The position numbers were made by a program, and so were the translations under genes. The notes beneath the pieces are model-generated. The model had not been told where the DNA came from, did not search any database, and worked only from the letters and a program-made list of their open reading frames with translations. DNA of 64,000 nucleotides from Roseococcus pinisoli (GTDB lineage: Bacteria; Pseudomonadota; Alphaproteobacteria; Acetobacterales; Acetobacteraceae), in NCBI RefSeq assembly GCF_018413645.1, contig NZ_JAHCDA010000001.1, forward strand, positions 1,240,001 through 1,304,000. The letters are read 5' to 3'. Shown one piece after another: positions 16,974 to 24,810 of this stretch. The stretch's first letter is position 1; each line of letters opens with the position of its first letter.

Positions 16974-19553
16974 CTACAGAGCTTCCGGTTCGGCCGCGAG
17001 GGCCTTGAGGTGGTAAAGCGCATCCTGCGCTTCTCGGGGGGAGAGACGGTCGGGATCCATTCTCTCCAAAGCTTCCAACACTGGGTTGGCCGGGGCCGGG
17101 GCGGCAGGCCGGGCGAAGAGCGGCATCTCGGCGGTCAGCGGGTCTGCCGCCTCGCGCGCGCGTTCCTCGAGCGAGGCCAGCACGGCGGCGGCGCGCTTCA
17201 GGACCGGGGTGGGCACGCCGGCCAGCTTGGCCACATGCACGCCCCAGCTCTTCTCGGCCGCGCCGGCGGCGACGCTGTGCTGGAAGACCACCTCGCCCCG
17301 CCATTCGCGCACCTGCATGGCGGCCAGGCGCATCTCCGGCAGCCGGTCGGCCATCGCGGTGAGCTCGTGGAAATGCGTGGCGAAGAGGGTGCGGCAACGG
17401 ATCCGGTCGTGCAACGATTCCAGCACCGCGGTCGCGATGGCCAGGCCGTCCCAGGTCGCGGTGCCGCGGCCCACCTCGTCCAGCACCACGAGGCTGCGGG
17501 GGCCCGCGAGGTTGAGGATGGCGGCGGTCTCCGTCATCTCGACCATGAAGGTGGAGCGCCCGCCGGCGAGGTCGTCGGCGGCGCCGACGCGGCTGAAGAG
17601 GCGGTCCACCAGGCCGATGCGCGCCGCCGTCGCCGGCAGGAACAGCCCGGCCTGGGCCAGGATCACCATCAGCGCGTTCTGCCGCAGCCAGGTCGACTTG
17701 CCGGCCATGTTGGGGCCGGTGAGCAGGCAGAGGCGCCGGCCGGGCGAAAGATCGCAGTCATTGGGCACGAAGCCCGGCCCCTTGGCCTTGCGCAGGGCGG
17801 CCTCCACCACCGGGTGGCGGCCGGCCTCGATGGCGAAGTCCGGGCGCTCGGTGAGATGGGGGCGGCACCAGGCGCCCTCGGTCGCGAGCTCGGCCGAGGC
17901 GGCGAGCACGTCGATGGCGGCAAGTTCGCGCGCCGCCTCGGCGATGGGCTCGGCCTCGGTCAGTATCATCTTGCGCAGATGGGCGATGACCAGGCGCTCG
18001 CGCTTCGCCGCCTGCTCGCCGGATTCGGAGAGGCGGCGGTCGAGGTTCGCCAGCGCCGCGCAGGTGAAGCGATGCGCATTGGCCATGCTCTGGCGATGGA
18101 TGGGGGCGAGGTCGCCCACGGCCATGGCGGGCGCGCCGCGCAGCAGCTTCTCGCCGGCGGCGGCGGGTACCTCCGCGAGGTAGCCGAGCTGCTGGTGGTG
18201 GCGGATCTTCAGCGCGGCGACGCCCCAGGCCTGGGCGAGGTCGACCTGCATGGCCGCGATGGCGCCCCGCGCGTCGTCGCGCAGGCGGCGCAGGGCATCG
18301 AGCTCGCCATCATAGCCGACGGCGACGACATGGCCGTCATCCAGCCGCGCGGGCAGCTCGGCGGCCAGGGCGCGGGCCAGTTCGGCGGCGATGGCGGGCG
18401 CGGCGGAGAGGGGGGCGATCGCCCCGGCCAGCAGGGCGGGCTCCGCCCCGGCCAGCGCCACCGCCAGCGCCGAGGCGCGCTGCAGCCCGTCGCGGATGGC
18501 GCCGAGGTCGCGGGGCGAGAAGCGCTCCAGGCTGATGCGGGCGAGGGCGCGGGCCATGTCCGGCGCGCCCTTGAGCGCGGCGCGCAGCGCGGCCCGGCGC
18601 GGCGTATCGGCATGCAGCGATGCCACGGCCGCGTGCCGCGCGCCGATCGCGGCAAGGTCGTCGAGCGGCGAGGCGAGGCGCGCCGCCAGTTCGCGGGCGC
18701 CGGGGCCGGTCAGGGTGCGGTCCACGGCGGCCAGCAGCGAGGCGCCGCGCGGCCCCTCCAGGATATCGAGGCTGCGCCGCGTGGCGGCATCCAGCAGCAG
18801 GACGCCCCGGGCGCCCTCGGCCACCGGCGGCGAGAGGCGGGGCAGGGCGCCGTTATTCACCGCGCGCACATATTCGACAGCCATGGCCGCCGCCGCGACC
18901 TCGGCCTCGGCGAAGGTTCCGAAGCCGTCCAGCGAGGCGACGCCCAGCGCGCCGGCCAGCCGGGAGGCGGCGTCGCGCGGGGGCAGGGAGGGCACGGCGT
19001 CCTCGATGCCGAGCGCCTCTTCCGCCAGGATCTCGGCCGGGGCCAGGCGCGCGATGAGCGCGGCCGGCTCGGCGCCCGACTGGGTGAAGAAGAGGCCGGT
19101 GGAGACGTCGATCCAGGCGGCGCCGCCCCGCACCAGAGCCAGCAGCCAGGCCGGGCGCGCGGCGTCGAGCAGCGCTTCCTCGGTGGCGGTTCCCGGCGTC
19201 ACGATGCGAACGATCTCGCGGCGTAACGTCGGCGCGCGGCGGGCCTTGGCCTCCTCCGGCGTCTCCAGCTGTTCGCAGATGGCCACGCGGAAGCCGCGCC
19301 GGATCAGCCGGGCGAGGTAGGCCTCGTGGCTGTGGGCGGGCACGCCGCACATGCGGATGGGGCGGCCCTGATGCTCGCCGCGATGGGTGAGGGCGAGGCC
19401 GAGCGCCTCGCTCGCGGCCTCGGCGTCGTCATGGAACAGCTCGAAGAAATCGCCCATGCGAAAGAAGACGAGCGCCGATCCGGCCGCGGCTTTCGCCGCG
19501 AACCATTGCGCCATTGCCGGGGTTGCCCCTTCCGCCGTGATCCTTTGCTCCAC
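16974..19553 (-). CDS. mutS: DNA mismatch repair ATPase MutS, 5' end at prophage junction
   Basis: Recognises mismatches and recruits MutL. Visible are the mismatch-binding F-x-E motif (FRMGDFFELF, about 31-40), Walker A GPNMAGKSTWLRQ and the MutS signature region (STFMVEMTETA, VVLDEVGRGTATWDGLAIA). GTG 19553 gives 859 aa and ATG 19514 gives 846; neither has a clear ribosome site. The frame remains open far upstream but there reads antisense-like Arg-rich sequence through the integrase. The phage integrase gene ends 29 bp upstream on the same strand, so the native promoter has probably been displaced. Confidence 0.95.
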   Translation of the reverse strand: MEQRITAEGATPAMAQWFAAKAAAGSALVFFRMGDFFELFHDDAEAASEALGLALTHRGEHQGRPIRMCGVPAHSHEAYLARLIRRGFRVAICEQLETPEEAKARRAPTLRREIVRIVTPGTATEEALLDAARPAWLLALVRGGAAWIDVSTGLFFTQSGAEPAALIARLAPAEILAEEALGIEDAVPSLPPRDAASRLAGALGVASLDGFGTFAEAEVAAAAMAVEYVRAVNNGALPRLSPPVAEGARGVLLLDAATRRSLDILEGPRGASLLAAVDRTLTGPGARELAARLASPLDDLAAIGARHAAVASLHADTPRRAALRAALKGAPDMARALARISLERFSPRDLGAIRDGLQRASALAVALAGAEPALLAGAIAPLSAAPAIAAELARALAAELPARLDDGHVVAVGYDGELDALRRLRDDARGAIAAMQVDLAQAWGVAALKIRHHQQLGYLAEVPAAAGEKLLRGAPAMAVGDLAPIHRQSMANAHRFTCAALANLDRRLSESGEQAAKRERLVIAHLRKMILTEAEPIAEAARELAAIDVLAASAELATEGAWCRPHLTERPDFAIEAGRHPVVEAALRKAKGPGFVPNDCDLSPGRRLCLLTGPNMAGKSTWLRQNALMVILAQAGLFLPATAARIGLVDRLFSRVGAADDLAGGRSTFMVEMTETAAILNLAGPRSLVVLDEVGRGTATWDGLAIATAVLESLHDRIRCRTLFATHFHELTAMADRLPEMRLAAMQVREWRGEVVFQHSVAAGAAEKSWGVHVAKLAGVPTPVLKRAAAVLASLEERAREAADPLTAEMPLFARPAAPAPANPVLEALERMDPDRLSPREAQDALYHLKALAAEPEAL

Positions 19554-19582
19554 AAGTGACAACAATAAGCTATTCCAATGAG
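19554..19582. other. Prophage-chromosome junction region (probable attL)
   Basis: This 29-bp gap between the integrase stop and the mutS GTG is AT-rich compared with both sides (TGACAACAATAAGCTATTCC begins at 19556). Its place between integrase and a host gene makes it, or the first codons of mutS, the likely attachment core. No second copy was found in the window, so the exact core is unproven. No hairpin terminator separates integrase from mutS. Confidence 0.5.
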
Positions 19583-20701
19583 TTACCTGCGGTTTTTGAC
19601 GGCTTTTGACGCGGCCTTTTCCAGTCGGCCGACGGCGGCGCGCGCCATCTTCTCTTGGTCCGCCCCTTCCGTATAGAGGTGAACGGTCCGCAACGAGTCC
19701 CATCCCTGCGCGGCAGCTATCTCGCCATCGCCGTTCCCCGCCTCGAGGAGCATCTGCGCGCGGAGACGCCGAAGCCCGTGCAGACCCCGTTTGGTGGGCC
19801 AGCCTTCGGCGCGGAGCATTGCGCGGACGGCGGTGGAGAGCGCCATTTTGGTCCACTCGCGACCGTCTGCCCGGGTCAGGATATGCGTAGCCGTAGGCGC
19901 CTCCGCCCGCCAGCGCCGCATTTCCCAAGCCAGGGCGGCCGGGACGATCAGCCGAAGGGGAGGCTTGCCGGCCGCCTCGCGATAGCGGCGCGTCTTTTCC
20001 GGCTGGAGCGTAATGACCCCCGCGGCCTCGTCGTAGGCGTCCCATAGTAGCCGGCTCAAATCGCCCTTCCGCTGCCCGAGATGGTAGGCGAGCACGACGG
20101 CGCGGCGCACGGGCTCTGGCCATGCCTGCATGGCGTGTCGAGCATCGGCCTCCGTCCAGGCTGGTATGTGCCCCCCGGGGAGTGATCGCAGCCGCGTAAG
20201 CGGCGACATGGCCATGCGGCCGCGATCGACCGCCCAGGCGAATAGGGCGGCGACGGACTGGCCAAATACTGTGGCAGCCCCGGGGCCGCGCGCGTGCGCG
20301 ATGGCGTCGCGCATATCGAGGAGATCCGCCCGCAGGCGGCGCATCTCCGCCGGAGCCAAGTCCACCGCGGCTCGCGCACTCCAGGCCGGTACCTCAATTG
20401 CGGCCAGGTATCGATCACGGTTGGTCCGTGTGTTGCTGGATGTCTCGGCCCATTCGCGGGAGCGCCGCCAGTCTGCGATCAGGGCGCCGATTGTGCCCTC
20501 GGCGTAGCGCGCACTCGATACCCCCCGGGCCGCGGCAAGCGCCGCGGAGAATGCTGGGTCGGCGATGTCAGGGAGGCGTGCGCCGGTTACCCGGCAATAC
20601 CAGTAGACGGCCTCGGTTCCGTCAGCCCGCCGCGCGCGAACCCCGCGCACGCCTTTTGGACGAGAGGGCGGCGAGCCCGGCGGCGATGGCGTCTCTGACA
20701 T
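19583..20701 (-). CDS. int: Prophage tyrosine recombinase (integrase)
   Basis: A 372-residue site-specific recombinase that would integrate and, with the excisionase, excise the prophage. The catalytic set is complete: Arg211 (LGQRKGDL), a Lys near 236, His308-x-x-Arg311 (LHGLRR), Trp334 (AAQGWDS) and nucleophile Tyr343 (HLYTEG). The N-terminal half has an Arg-rich start and a core-binding helical domain (about 65-165). Start ATG 20701 lies inside the excisionase gene (about 80 bp overlap), implying translational coupling. It is the last phage gene before mutS. Confidence 0.93.
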   Translation of the reverse strand: MSETPSPPGSPPSRPKGVRGVRARRADGTEAVYWYCRVTGARLPDIADPAFSAALAAARGVSSARYAEGTIGALIADWRRSREWAETSSNTRTNRDRYLAAIEVPAWSARAAVDLAPAEMRRLRADLLDMRDAIAHARGPGAATVFGQSVAALFAWAVDRGRMAMSPLTRLRSLPGGHIPAWTEADARHAMQAWPEPVRRAVVLAYHLGQRKGDLSRLLWDAYDEAAGVITLQPEKTRRYREAAGKPPLRLIVPAALAWEMRRWRAEAPTATHILTRADGREWTKMALSTAVRAMLRAEGWPTKRGLHGLRRLRAQMLLEAGNGDGEIAAAQGWDSLRTVHLYTEGADQEKMARAAVGRLEKAASKAVKNRR

Positions 20702-20942
20702 TAGGTATCTCCGGGTGCGGAGCGTCCGCAGCGAGGCGGTGTGAGTCAAGCGCGGGCGGCTTGAGCTTGTCCAGCCACGCGTCCAGATCCTCACGGAGCC
20801 ACGCCACTCGGCCGGTGGTGAGCCTGACGGCTGGCACCGCCGGCACCACCACTTGGCGGAACGTGCTGCCCGAGAGCCCGACGTAGGCGGCGGCCAGCGG
20901 CTCCCGGAGCGCACGCGGCCAGTAGGGCAGGGTATCACCCAT
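20622..20942 (-). CDS. Excisionase-like / AlpA-like DNA-binding protein
   Basis: A 106-residue protein with an N-terminal winged-helix-like segment (LAAAYVGLSGSTFRQVVVPAV) and WLREDLDAWLDKL, the pattern of AlpA/excisionase DNA-binding proteins that read phage attachment sites. The start at ATG 20942 follows an excellent GGAGGTGA. It overlaps the integrase start by about 80 bp. The C-terminal 35 residues are basic and low-complexity. The excisionase role is inferred from fold and position next to int. Confidence 0.7.
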   Translation of the reverse strand: MGDTLPYWPRALREPLAAAYVGLSGSTFRQVVVPAVPAVRLTTGRVAWLREDLDAWLDKLKPPALDSHRLAADAPHPEIPNVRDAIAAGLAALSSKRRARGSRAAG

Positions 20943-21189
20943 CGTCGTCACCTCCCGCGCGCTCGCGCCGTTGCTGGCCGAGCCTGGGCTTCCTGGCCAT
21001 GAAAGGCTGGCCGCGCTCGCGGGCGAGTCTGCGTTGGCAGAGCCGCTGACGCAGCACGTTGAGACGCGCTGTGACTGATTTGCGCCGCTCGTCCAGCTCG
21101 CGAGCGCGGGACGTCAGATCCTCCCACTCCCGCATCTCCGCTGGCGATGCCTCGCTTAGGCAGGTGTCCCTCACCGCATCACCCGCCAT
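20935..21189 (-). CDS. Small coiled-coil protein, prophage early region
   Basis: An 84-residue protein of unknown function. Residues 10-60 are strongly helical with heptad-like charge (SPAEMREWEDLTSRARELDE), and the C-terminus is very basic. It overlaps the downstream excisionase start by 8 bp and the upstream gene by 11 bp, so it belongs to the leftward early operon. No enzyme motif is visible. Confidence 0.6.
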   Translation of the reverse strand: MAGDAVRDTCLSEASPAEMREWEDLTSRARELDERRKSVTARLNVLRQRLCQRRLARERGQPFMARKPRLGQQRRERAGGDDDG

Positions 21190-21442
21190 CGCCCGCCTCC
21201 GTGCGCTGGAGGGCAGCCCGGACGGCGAGGCCGAGGGAGCGAAGCCCGTGGCCGCCGCATTCGACAGCGGAAACGACAACGTTGGCGACGCAACCCATCT
21301 GCCAAAGCTCGTAGAGCGCGTTACCCATCTCCTTGTCGGCCCCCCAATCGAGCAGCCGCACACAGCCATCCTCCGGCAGCCACAACAGCGCCTTGGCCTG
21401 CGCCGGGCTGAGCCCGCGCGCGATGGTGGCGGGGTCAACCAT
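21179..21442 (-). CDS. Hypothetical protein, prophage early region
   Basis: An 87-residue protein of unknown function with a compact mixed composition (LSPAQAKALLWLPEDGCVRL, then GNALYELWQMGCVANVV) that looks like a folded wHTH-sized domain. Start ATG 21442 overlaps the upstream gene by 8 bp. Its place in an unbroken series of overlapping leftward genes supports that it is real. Confidence 0.6.
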   Translation of the reverse strand: MVDPATIARGLSPAQAKALLWLPEDGCVRLLDWGADKEMGNALYELWQMGCVANVVVSAVECGGHGLRSLGLAVRAALQRTEAGDGG

Positions 21443-21659
21443 GGGGTGGCTCCTCCTGTAGCGGGAACGCGACCCGGATATGGCTCGGACCGCCCCAAAC
21501 CGCGGCGCTCCGAGGATCAGCTAACCCGCGGCTATAGATCGCGCAGTCTCGCTGCCGTGCCCGGCTCCCATCTGCGTACCCCGCCTCCCTGTACTGCTCG
21601 ACGAGGCCGGGCACGCGGCCCAGATCGACGATGGTGGCGTTGAGGACGGTGATCTTCAT
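21435..21659 (-). CDS. Hypothetical protein, prophage early region
   Basis: A 74-residue protein of unknown function. It starts with a short strand (MKITVLNATIVDLG) and has a Tyr/Arg-rich middle. ATG 21659 forms a TGATG junction with the upstream stop, so translation is coupled. No motif was recognised. Confidence 0.55.
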   Translation of the reverse strand: MKITVLNATIVDLGRVPGLVEQYREAGYADGSRARQRDCAIYSRGLADPRSAAVWGGPSHIRVAFPLQEEPPHG

Positions 21660-22012
21660 CACGCCCCTCCCTCGGCCTGCGCGGCGAGGGCGCGGGTACG
21701 CTCCACATAATTGGGGAATTCCGGGTCAGGGCGAGGCGGGTCGAGAGGCCCCATCGCGTGCATTCCCATACCGAAAAGCCACACGCTGGTTCCGCGGCAA
21801 ACGCCGCACGTCAGCACGTCAAGCGACGCGTCATCATCCCAGGGGCGGAATGACCATCCGGGCTGCGTCTGGGCGAACTGACGGCACCAGGGGCAGCGCT
21901 GGATGCCCCCGAAGCGCTCCATCAGGCGATCTTCCGCGCGGCGGGAAATCCAACCCGCCACGCGCGTTTCCAGGCGGCGCAGGACGCCGCCCATCTGCCG
22001 CTCATCCGCCAT
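21659..22012 (-). CDS. Small zinc-ribbon protein, prophage early region
   Basis: A 117-residue protein with two CxxC pairs (CPWC at about residue 33 and CGVC at about 67) that should bind one zinc, preceded by a helical RRLETRVAGWISRRAED segment. Start ATG 22012 overlaps the upstream gene by 11 bp. The function is unknown; zinc ribbons of this size in phage early operons often bind nucleic acid or a host protein. Confidence 0.6.
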   Translation of the reverse strand: MADERQMGGVLRRLETRVAGWISRRAEDRLMERFGGIQRCPWCRQFAQTQPGWSFRPWDDDASLDVLTCGVCRGTSVWLFGMGMHAMGPLDPPRPDPEFPNYVERTRALAAQAEGGA

Positions 22013-22751
22013 CGGCCTGCCCTCCGGTCGCGGGCGTGCGGGCGCGGTGGTTGTCCAGCCCCTTCGCGGCGCGCCACTCATCGACCGAACTGTCGCCGTC
22101 GATCGCGACGCGGGCCGCCATAACGGCAGTCTGCACCGCCTCCTTCCAGACCGCTTCCGCGCTCTCCTCCAGCATGGCCTTGCACAACTCCCCGAACTCT
22201 TCCGCGAGAGCGATGGTCATGATCCGGTCGCCCGGGAACTTCGCGCGGGCGCGCCGCAACTCGGCCGCCATGTCGCGGATAAACCGCTCGGTGGGATCGG
22301 AGGCGTCAGGTGCCGCCGCATACGCCTCCCCGCGCGCCTGCTCCAGCGCGGTGGCCAGCGCCGCGCCGAGGTCGGGCGGCGGGGTGAGGGCTTGCAGTGC
22401 GGCCAGTCGGGCAGCATCGCGTCTGCGCCCATACTCCTCGGGTGCCATGGCGATGGCTTCGGCAGGCGCAGTCGCCGGGAGCGTCCAAAAGCACTCCTCG
22501 GCCGCATCTCGCCCGTTGATCCACGCGGCGCCGAGGTCGGCGTCGGTGCGGACGGGAAACTCCTCGAACGTCTCCTCCAGGACCTGGACGAATTCGTCGC
22601 AGGTCAGCCCGAGCATATCGGGCTGATCGTCCGGCGACGTGTAGTCAGGCAGTTCACATGCCCGCGTCAGCGCGGCGGCGATAAAGCGGGCCACGTAGGT
22701 GTTCTCCGGCTTTACCGGCGCGCCGTCCCAGGGCGTCGCGAGCGGGCTCAT
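22002..22751 (-). CDS. MazG-like domain protein, prophage early region
   Basis: A 249-residue protein. The C-terminal third (about 170-240) resembles the MazG/dUTPase-like all-alpha NTP pyrophosphohydrolase fold, with IALAEEFGELCKAMLEE providing the E-E-x-x-E metal motif and a later Glu/Asp helix (KEAVQTAVMAARVAIDGD). The N-terminal 150 residues are unrecognised. It might cleave nucleotides or alarmones during phage growth. Start ATG 22751 overlaps the HNH gene stop by 4 bp. Confidence 0.6.
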   Translation of the reverse strand: MSPLATPWDGAPVKPENTYVARFIAAALTRACELPDYTSPDDQPDMLGLTCDEFVQVLEETFEEFPVRTDADLGAAWINGRDAAEECFWTLPATAPAEAIAMAPEEYGRRRDAARLAALQALTPPPDLGAALATALEQARGEAYAAAPDASDPTERFIRDMAAELRRARAKFPGDRIMTIALAEEFGELCKAMLEESAEAVWKEAVQTAVMAARVAIDGDSSVDEWRAAKGLDNHRARTPATGGQADGG

Positions 22752-23125
22752 GCGGTCGCTCCGATCGGCCGTCGCGCGCCGAACAAGACGGCCTCGCCGC
22801 GATGCGTGTTGGTCCGCGCCGTCACCGCCTCGAGGTGCGCCGGATTGCAGCAGCAGCGCGTGCGGCAACGATGGTCGAGGACGAGGCCGGGCGCGATAGG
22901 GCCGACCAGCTCCTCATAGACCGCGCGATGCGCCACGGGCTCGCGGCCCTTGTGCCAGGCGCGGCCATAGCCGTTGCGGTTCAGGCGGCCGATCCAGTGC
23001 CAGCAGGGCCCGACCAGCCCAGCCGGGGCATCCGCGCCGATGCGCAGATTCAGGCGGAGGTTCTCGGGCAGCCGCTCGGGCGAGATCCTGCGCGGCCGCC
23101 GGGCGGCGTTATGCGCGGCGCTCAT
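22748..23125 (-). CDS. HNH endonuclease
   Basis: A 125-residue HNH-type nuclease. The core is visible as LVLDHRCRTRCCCNPAHLEAVTAR with the usual spacing of His and the NPAHL finger, flanked by CWHWIGRLNRNGYGR, a substrate-strand motif of phage and mobile HNH proteins. The role could be homing, packaging or general nicking; packaging HNH genes usually sit next to the terminase, which this one does not. It overlaps both neighbours by 4 bp. Confidence 0.82.
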   Translation of the reverse strand: MSAAHNAARRPRRISPERLPENLRLNLRIGADAPAGLVGPCWHWIGRLNRNGYGRAWHKGREPVAHRAVYEELVGPIAPGLVLDHRCRTRCCCNPAHLEAVTARTNTHRGEAVLFGARRPIGATA

Positions 23126-23466
23126 GCGCGGGGAACCTGGAAAAAGCCCAGCTGCCCACGATACGGCCGGAAGGGCAGCGGCCGCGCGTTGCGGATCACG
23201 AAGCCGTAGGGGCCGGTGAACCAGGGCGAGGCCGACGCGTCCACGCAGTCGACGATCTCGGCCTCGCCGACGATGCCGCCATAGTCGAGATGGTCGGGCC
23301 GGGCGATGTCGGGCCAGTCCCAATCGGCGGGCGAGCCGTCATGCTTCTTGCCGGCGTGGATGAGGATGCGGCCGCGCAGCTGCGTCTTCCAGTCGCGGTT
23401 TTCGATGTCCTTGTGGCCGTTGGCGATGAGCCAGGCCCAGGGCTGTTTGATCGAGAGGGTCAGCAT
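23122..23466 (-). CDS. ASCH-domain protein
   Basis: A 114-residue PUA-like RNA-binding protein. The characteristic opening (LTLSIKQPWAWLIANGHKD, IENRDWKT, GRILIHAGKK) identifies an ASCH domain. Such proteins bind or modify RNA, and some are amidohydrolases on modified nucleosides. Start ATG 23466 is 2 bp after the sliding-clamp stop, and its stop overlaps the HNH start, so it belongs to the same operon. Confidence 0.82.
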   Translation of the reverse strand: MLTLSIKQPWAWLIANGHKDIENRDWKTQLRGRILIHAGKKHDGSPADWDWPDIARPDHLDYGGIVGEAEIVDCVDASASPWFTGPYGFVIRNARPLPFRPYRGQLGFFQVPRA

Positions 23467-23468
23467 GG

Positions 23469-24614
23469 TCACACCCTCATCGGCATGAGCACGGCCACGC
23501 CTTCGGCGCCGGTGACGCGGATCGGCGCCCGGCCGTCCTCCACGCGGAAGGTCAGCCCTTCGCCCCCGCGAAAGACGCGCAAGGTGTCCAGCAGATAGCG
23601 GGCCTGCACGCCGAATTCGGGGTGCGCACCGTTGCTGGCCCACGCGGCGACCTCAGCCGGAACATCGAGCTGAGCCTCCCCGTTTTCCGGCTGGCGGCAA
23701 TGCAGCGTGACCGCCAGCCCGCTCCCATTGGTGACCCTGATGGGGCGACTGCGCTCGTCACTGATGGCCGATACCGACTGGATCGCCTCCATCATCCGGC
23801 GCGGGTCCAGGATCTGCAGCGCCTCGCCTAAGCCGTCGGCCGGCATCACGCGGCGATAGTCGGGGAACGTCCCGTCGATGAGCTTGCTGTTGAAGGTCCA
23901 GCTGCCCGCCTGAAACTCGATGCGCGAATCGGTCTGGCGGGCCTCGACCGGCCGGCCCGGCGGCAGCTGCGCCAGCATGGCGCGCAGGATGTTCGCGGTC
24001 TTGCGGGGTAGGATGCCCGCGAGAGGCATGTCGCCCGCCGGCAGCGGTATCTCGGCGAGCATCAATCGATGCCCATCCGTCGAGGCGGCGCGCAGGTTCC
24101 GCGCCTCGTCATCGTGCGGCGGGTGGAGGTAGATGCCGTTCAGGTAATAGCGCGTCTCCTCGGTGCTGACCGCGTGCATCGTCCGATCAAGCAGGGCGCG
24201 GAGGTCGCCGGCGGGCACGGTCCATTTCGCGGCCCAGGCAGGGGCAGCCTCAGTCGGGAAATCCTCGACCTCCAGCGCGAAGAGCTGCACGCGCATCGTG
24301 CCCGCCGCCAGCTCCAGCTGGCCGCCTTTGGCCCGCGTGAGCGTCACTGTCTGCTCCTCGCGGATGTGCGGCAGCAGGGCGGCGAGGCGCGCGGCGCTGG
24401 CCGTGATGGGCGGCAGGTCACCGTCGCCCTTGGCCTCGATGCTGATCCGGATCTCGAGGTCGGTGGCCCGCACCGTCAGCACGCCATCCTTCGCCTCGAG
24501 ATGGAGGTGGGCGAGGATGGGGATGGTATTGCGGCGTTCCGTCACCGCGACGGCACGGGCAAAGGCGGCGCGCAGCGCGCCGGCCTGGATCGCGAAGGAC
24601 TGCTTATCGGACAC
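23469..24614 (-). CDS. dnaN: DNA polymerase III beta subunit (sliding clamp), prophage-encoded
   Basis: A 381-residue ring-clamp protein that should tether a polymerase to DNA. All three DnaN-like domains appear. Domain 1 starts QAGALRAAFARAVAVTERRN and contains TIPILAHLHLEA; domain 2 contains STDGHRLMLAEIPLP; the loop GTFPDYRRVMP and C-terminus VAVLMPMRV match bacterial clamps. It sits in the prophage leftward early operon rather than beside dnaA/recF, so it is an extra, phage-borne clamp. GTG start, overlapping the zinc-finger gene by 11 bp. Confidence 0.92.
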   Translation of the reverse strand: MSDKQSFAIQAGALRAAFARAVAVTERRNTIPILAHLHLEAKDGVLTVRATDLEIRISIEAKGDGDLPPITASAARLAALLPHIREEQTVTLTRAKGGQLELAAGTMRVQLFALEVEDFPTEAAPAWAAKWTVPAGDLRALLDRTMHAVSTEETRYYLNGIYLHPPHDDEARNLRAASTDGHRLMLAEIPLPAGDMPLAGILPRKTANILRAMLAQLPPGRPVEARQTDSRIEFQAGSWTFNSKLIDGTFPDYRRVMPADGLGEALQILDPRRMMEAIQSVSAISDERSRPIRVTNGSGLAVTLHCRQPENGEAQLDVPAEVAAWASNGAHPEFGVQARYLLDTLRVFRGGEGLTFRVEDGRAPIRVTGAEGVAVLMPMRV

Positions 24615-24810
24615 GCGGGGCCTCCATGGTTTCCTGGCAGGGGACGCAGCGAATCGCCGACGGATGCTTGTCGCGCCGGCGCTGCGGGATCTCGACGTCG
24701 CAATCGACGCAGTAGCGGGAGCCCGGGCCGCTCGCGGGGCGAGCCGCGGCGATGTGGGCAGCCGTCTGGAGCTCGGTGAGCTCGGCGGCGCGGTCCATGT
24801 CGTCCGCCAT
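24604..24810 (-). CDS. DksA/TraR-type C4 zinc-finger protein
   Basis: A 68-residue protein with a C4 finger of the TraR/DksA type (YCVDCDVEIPQRRRDKHPSA then CVPC) preceded by an acidic helix. Small TraR proteins bind RNA polymerase through its secondary channel and alter promoter choice. A role in tuning host transcription during phage growth is likely but inferred. ATG 24810 makes a TGATG junction with the upstream gene. Confidence 0.78.
   Translation of the reverse strand: MADDMDRAAELTELQTAAHIAAARPASGPGSRYCVDCDVEIPQRRRDKHPSAIRCVPCQETMEAPRVR

Noticed and set aside
13802-17008. Very long plus-strand open frame opposite glnD
   Set aside because: Antisense shadow of a high-GC gene; the product is His/Gly/Arg-rich without domains, while the opposite strand encodes complete GlnD.
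19554-20123. mutS frame open for 190 codons upstream of its GTG
   Set aside because: The extension is Arg/Pro-rich, lies inside the integrase gene in another frame and has no MutS similarity; it is a consequence of high GC.
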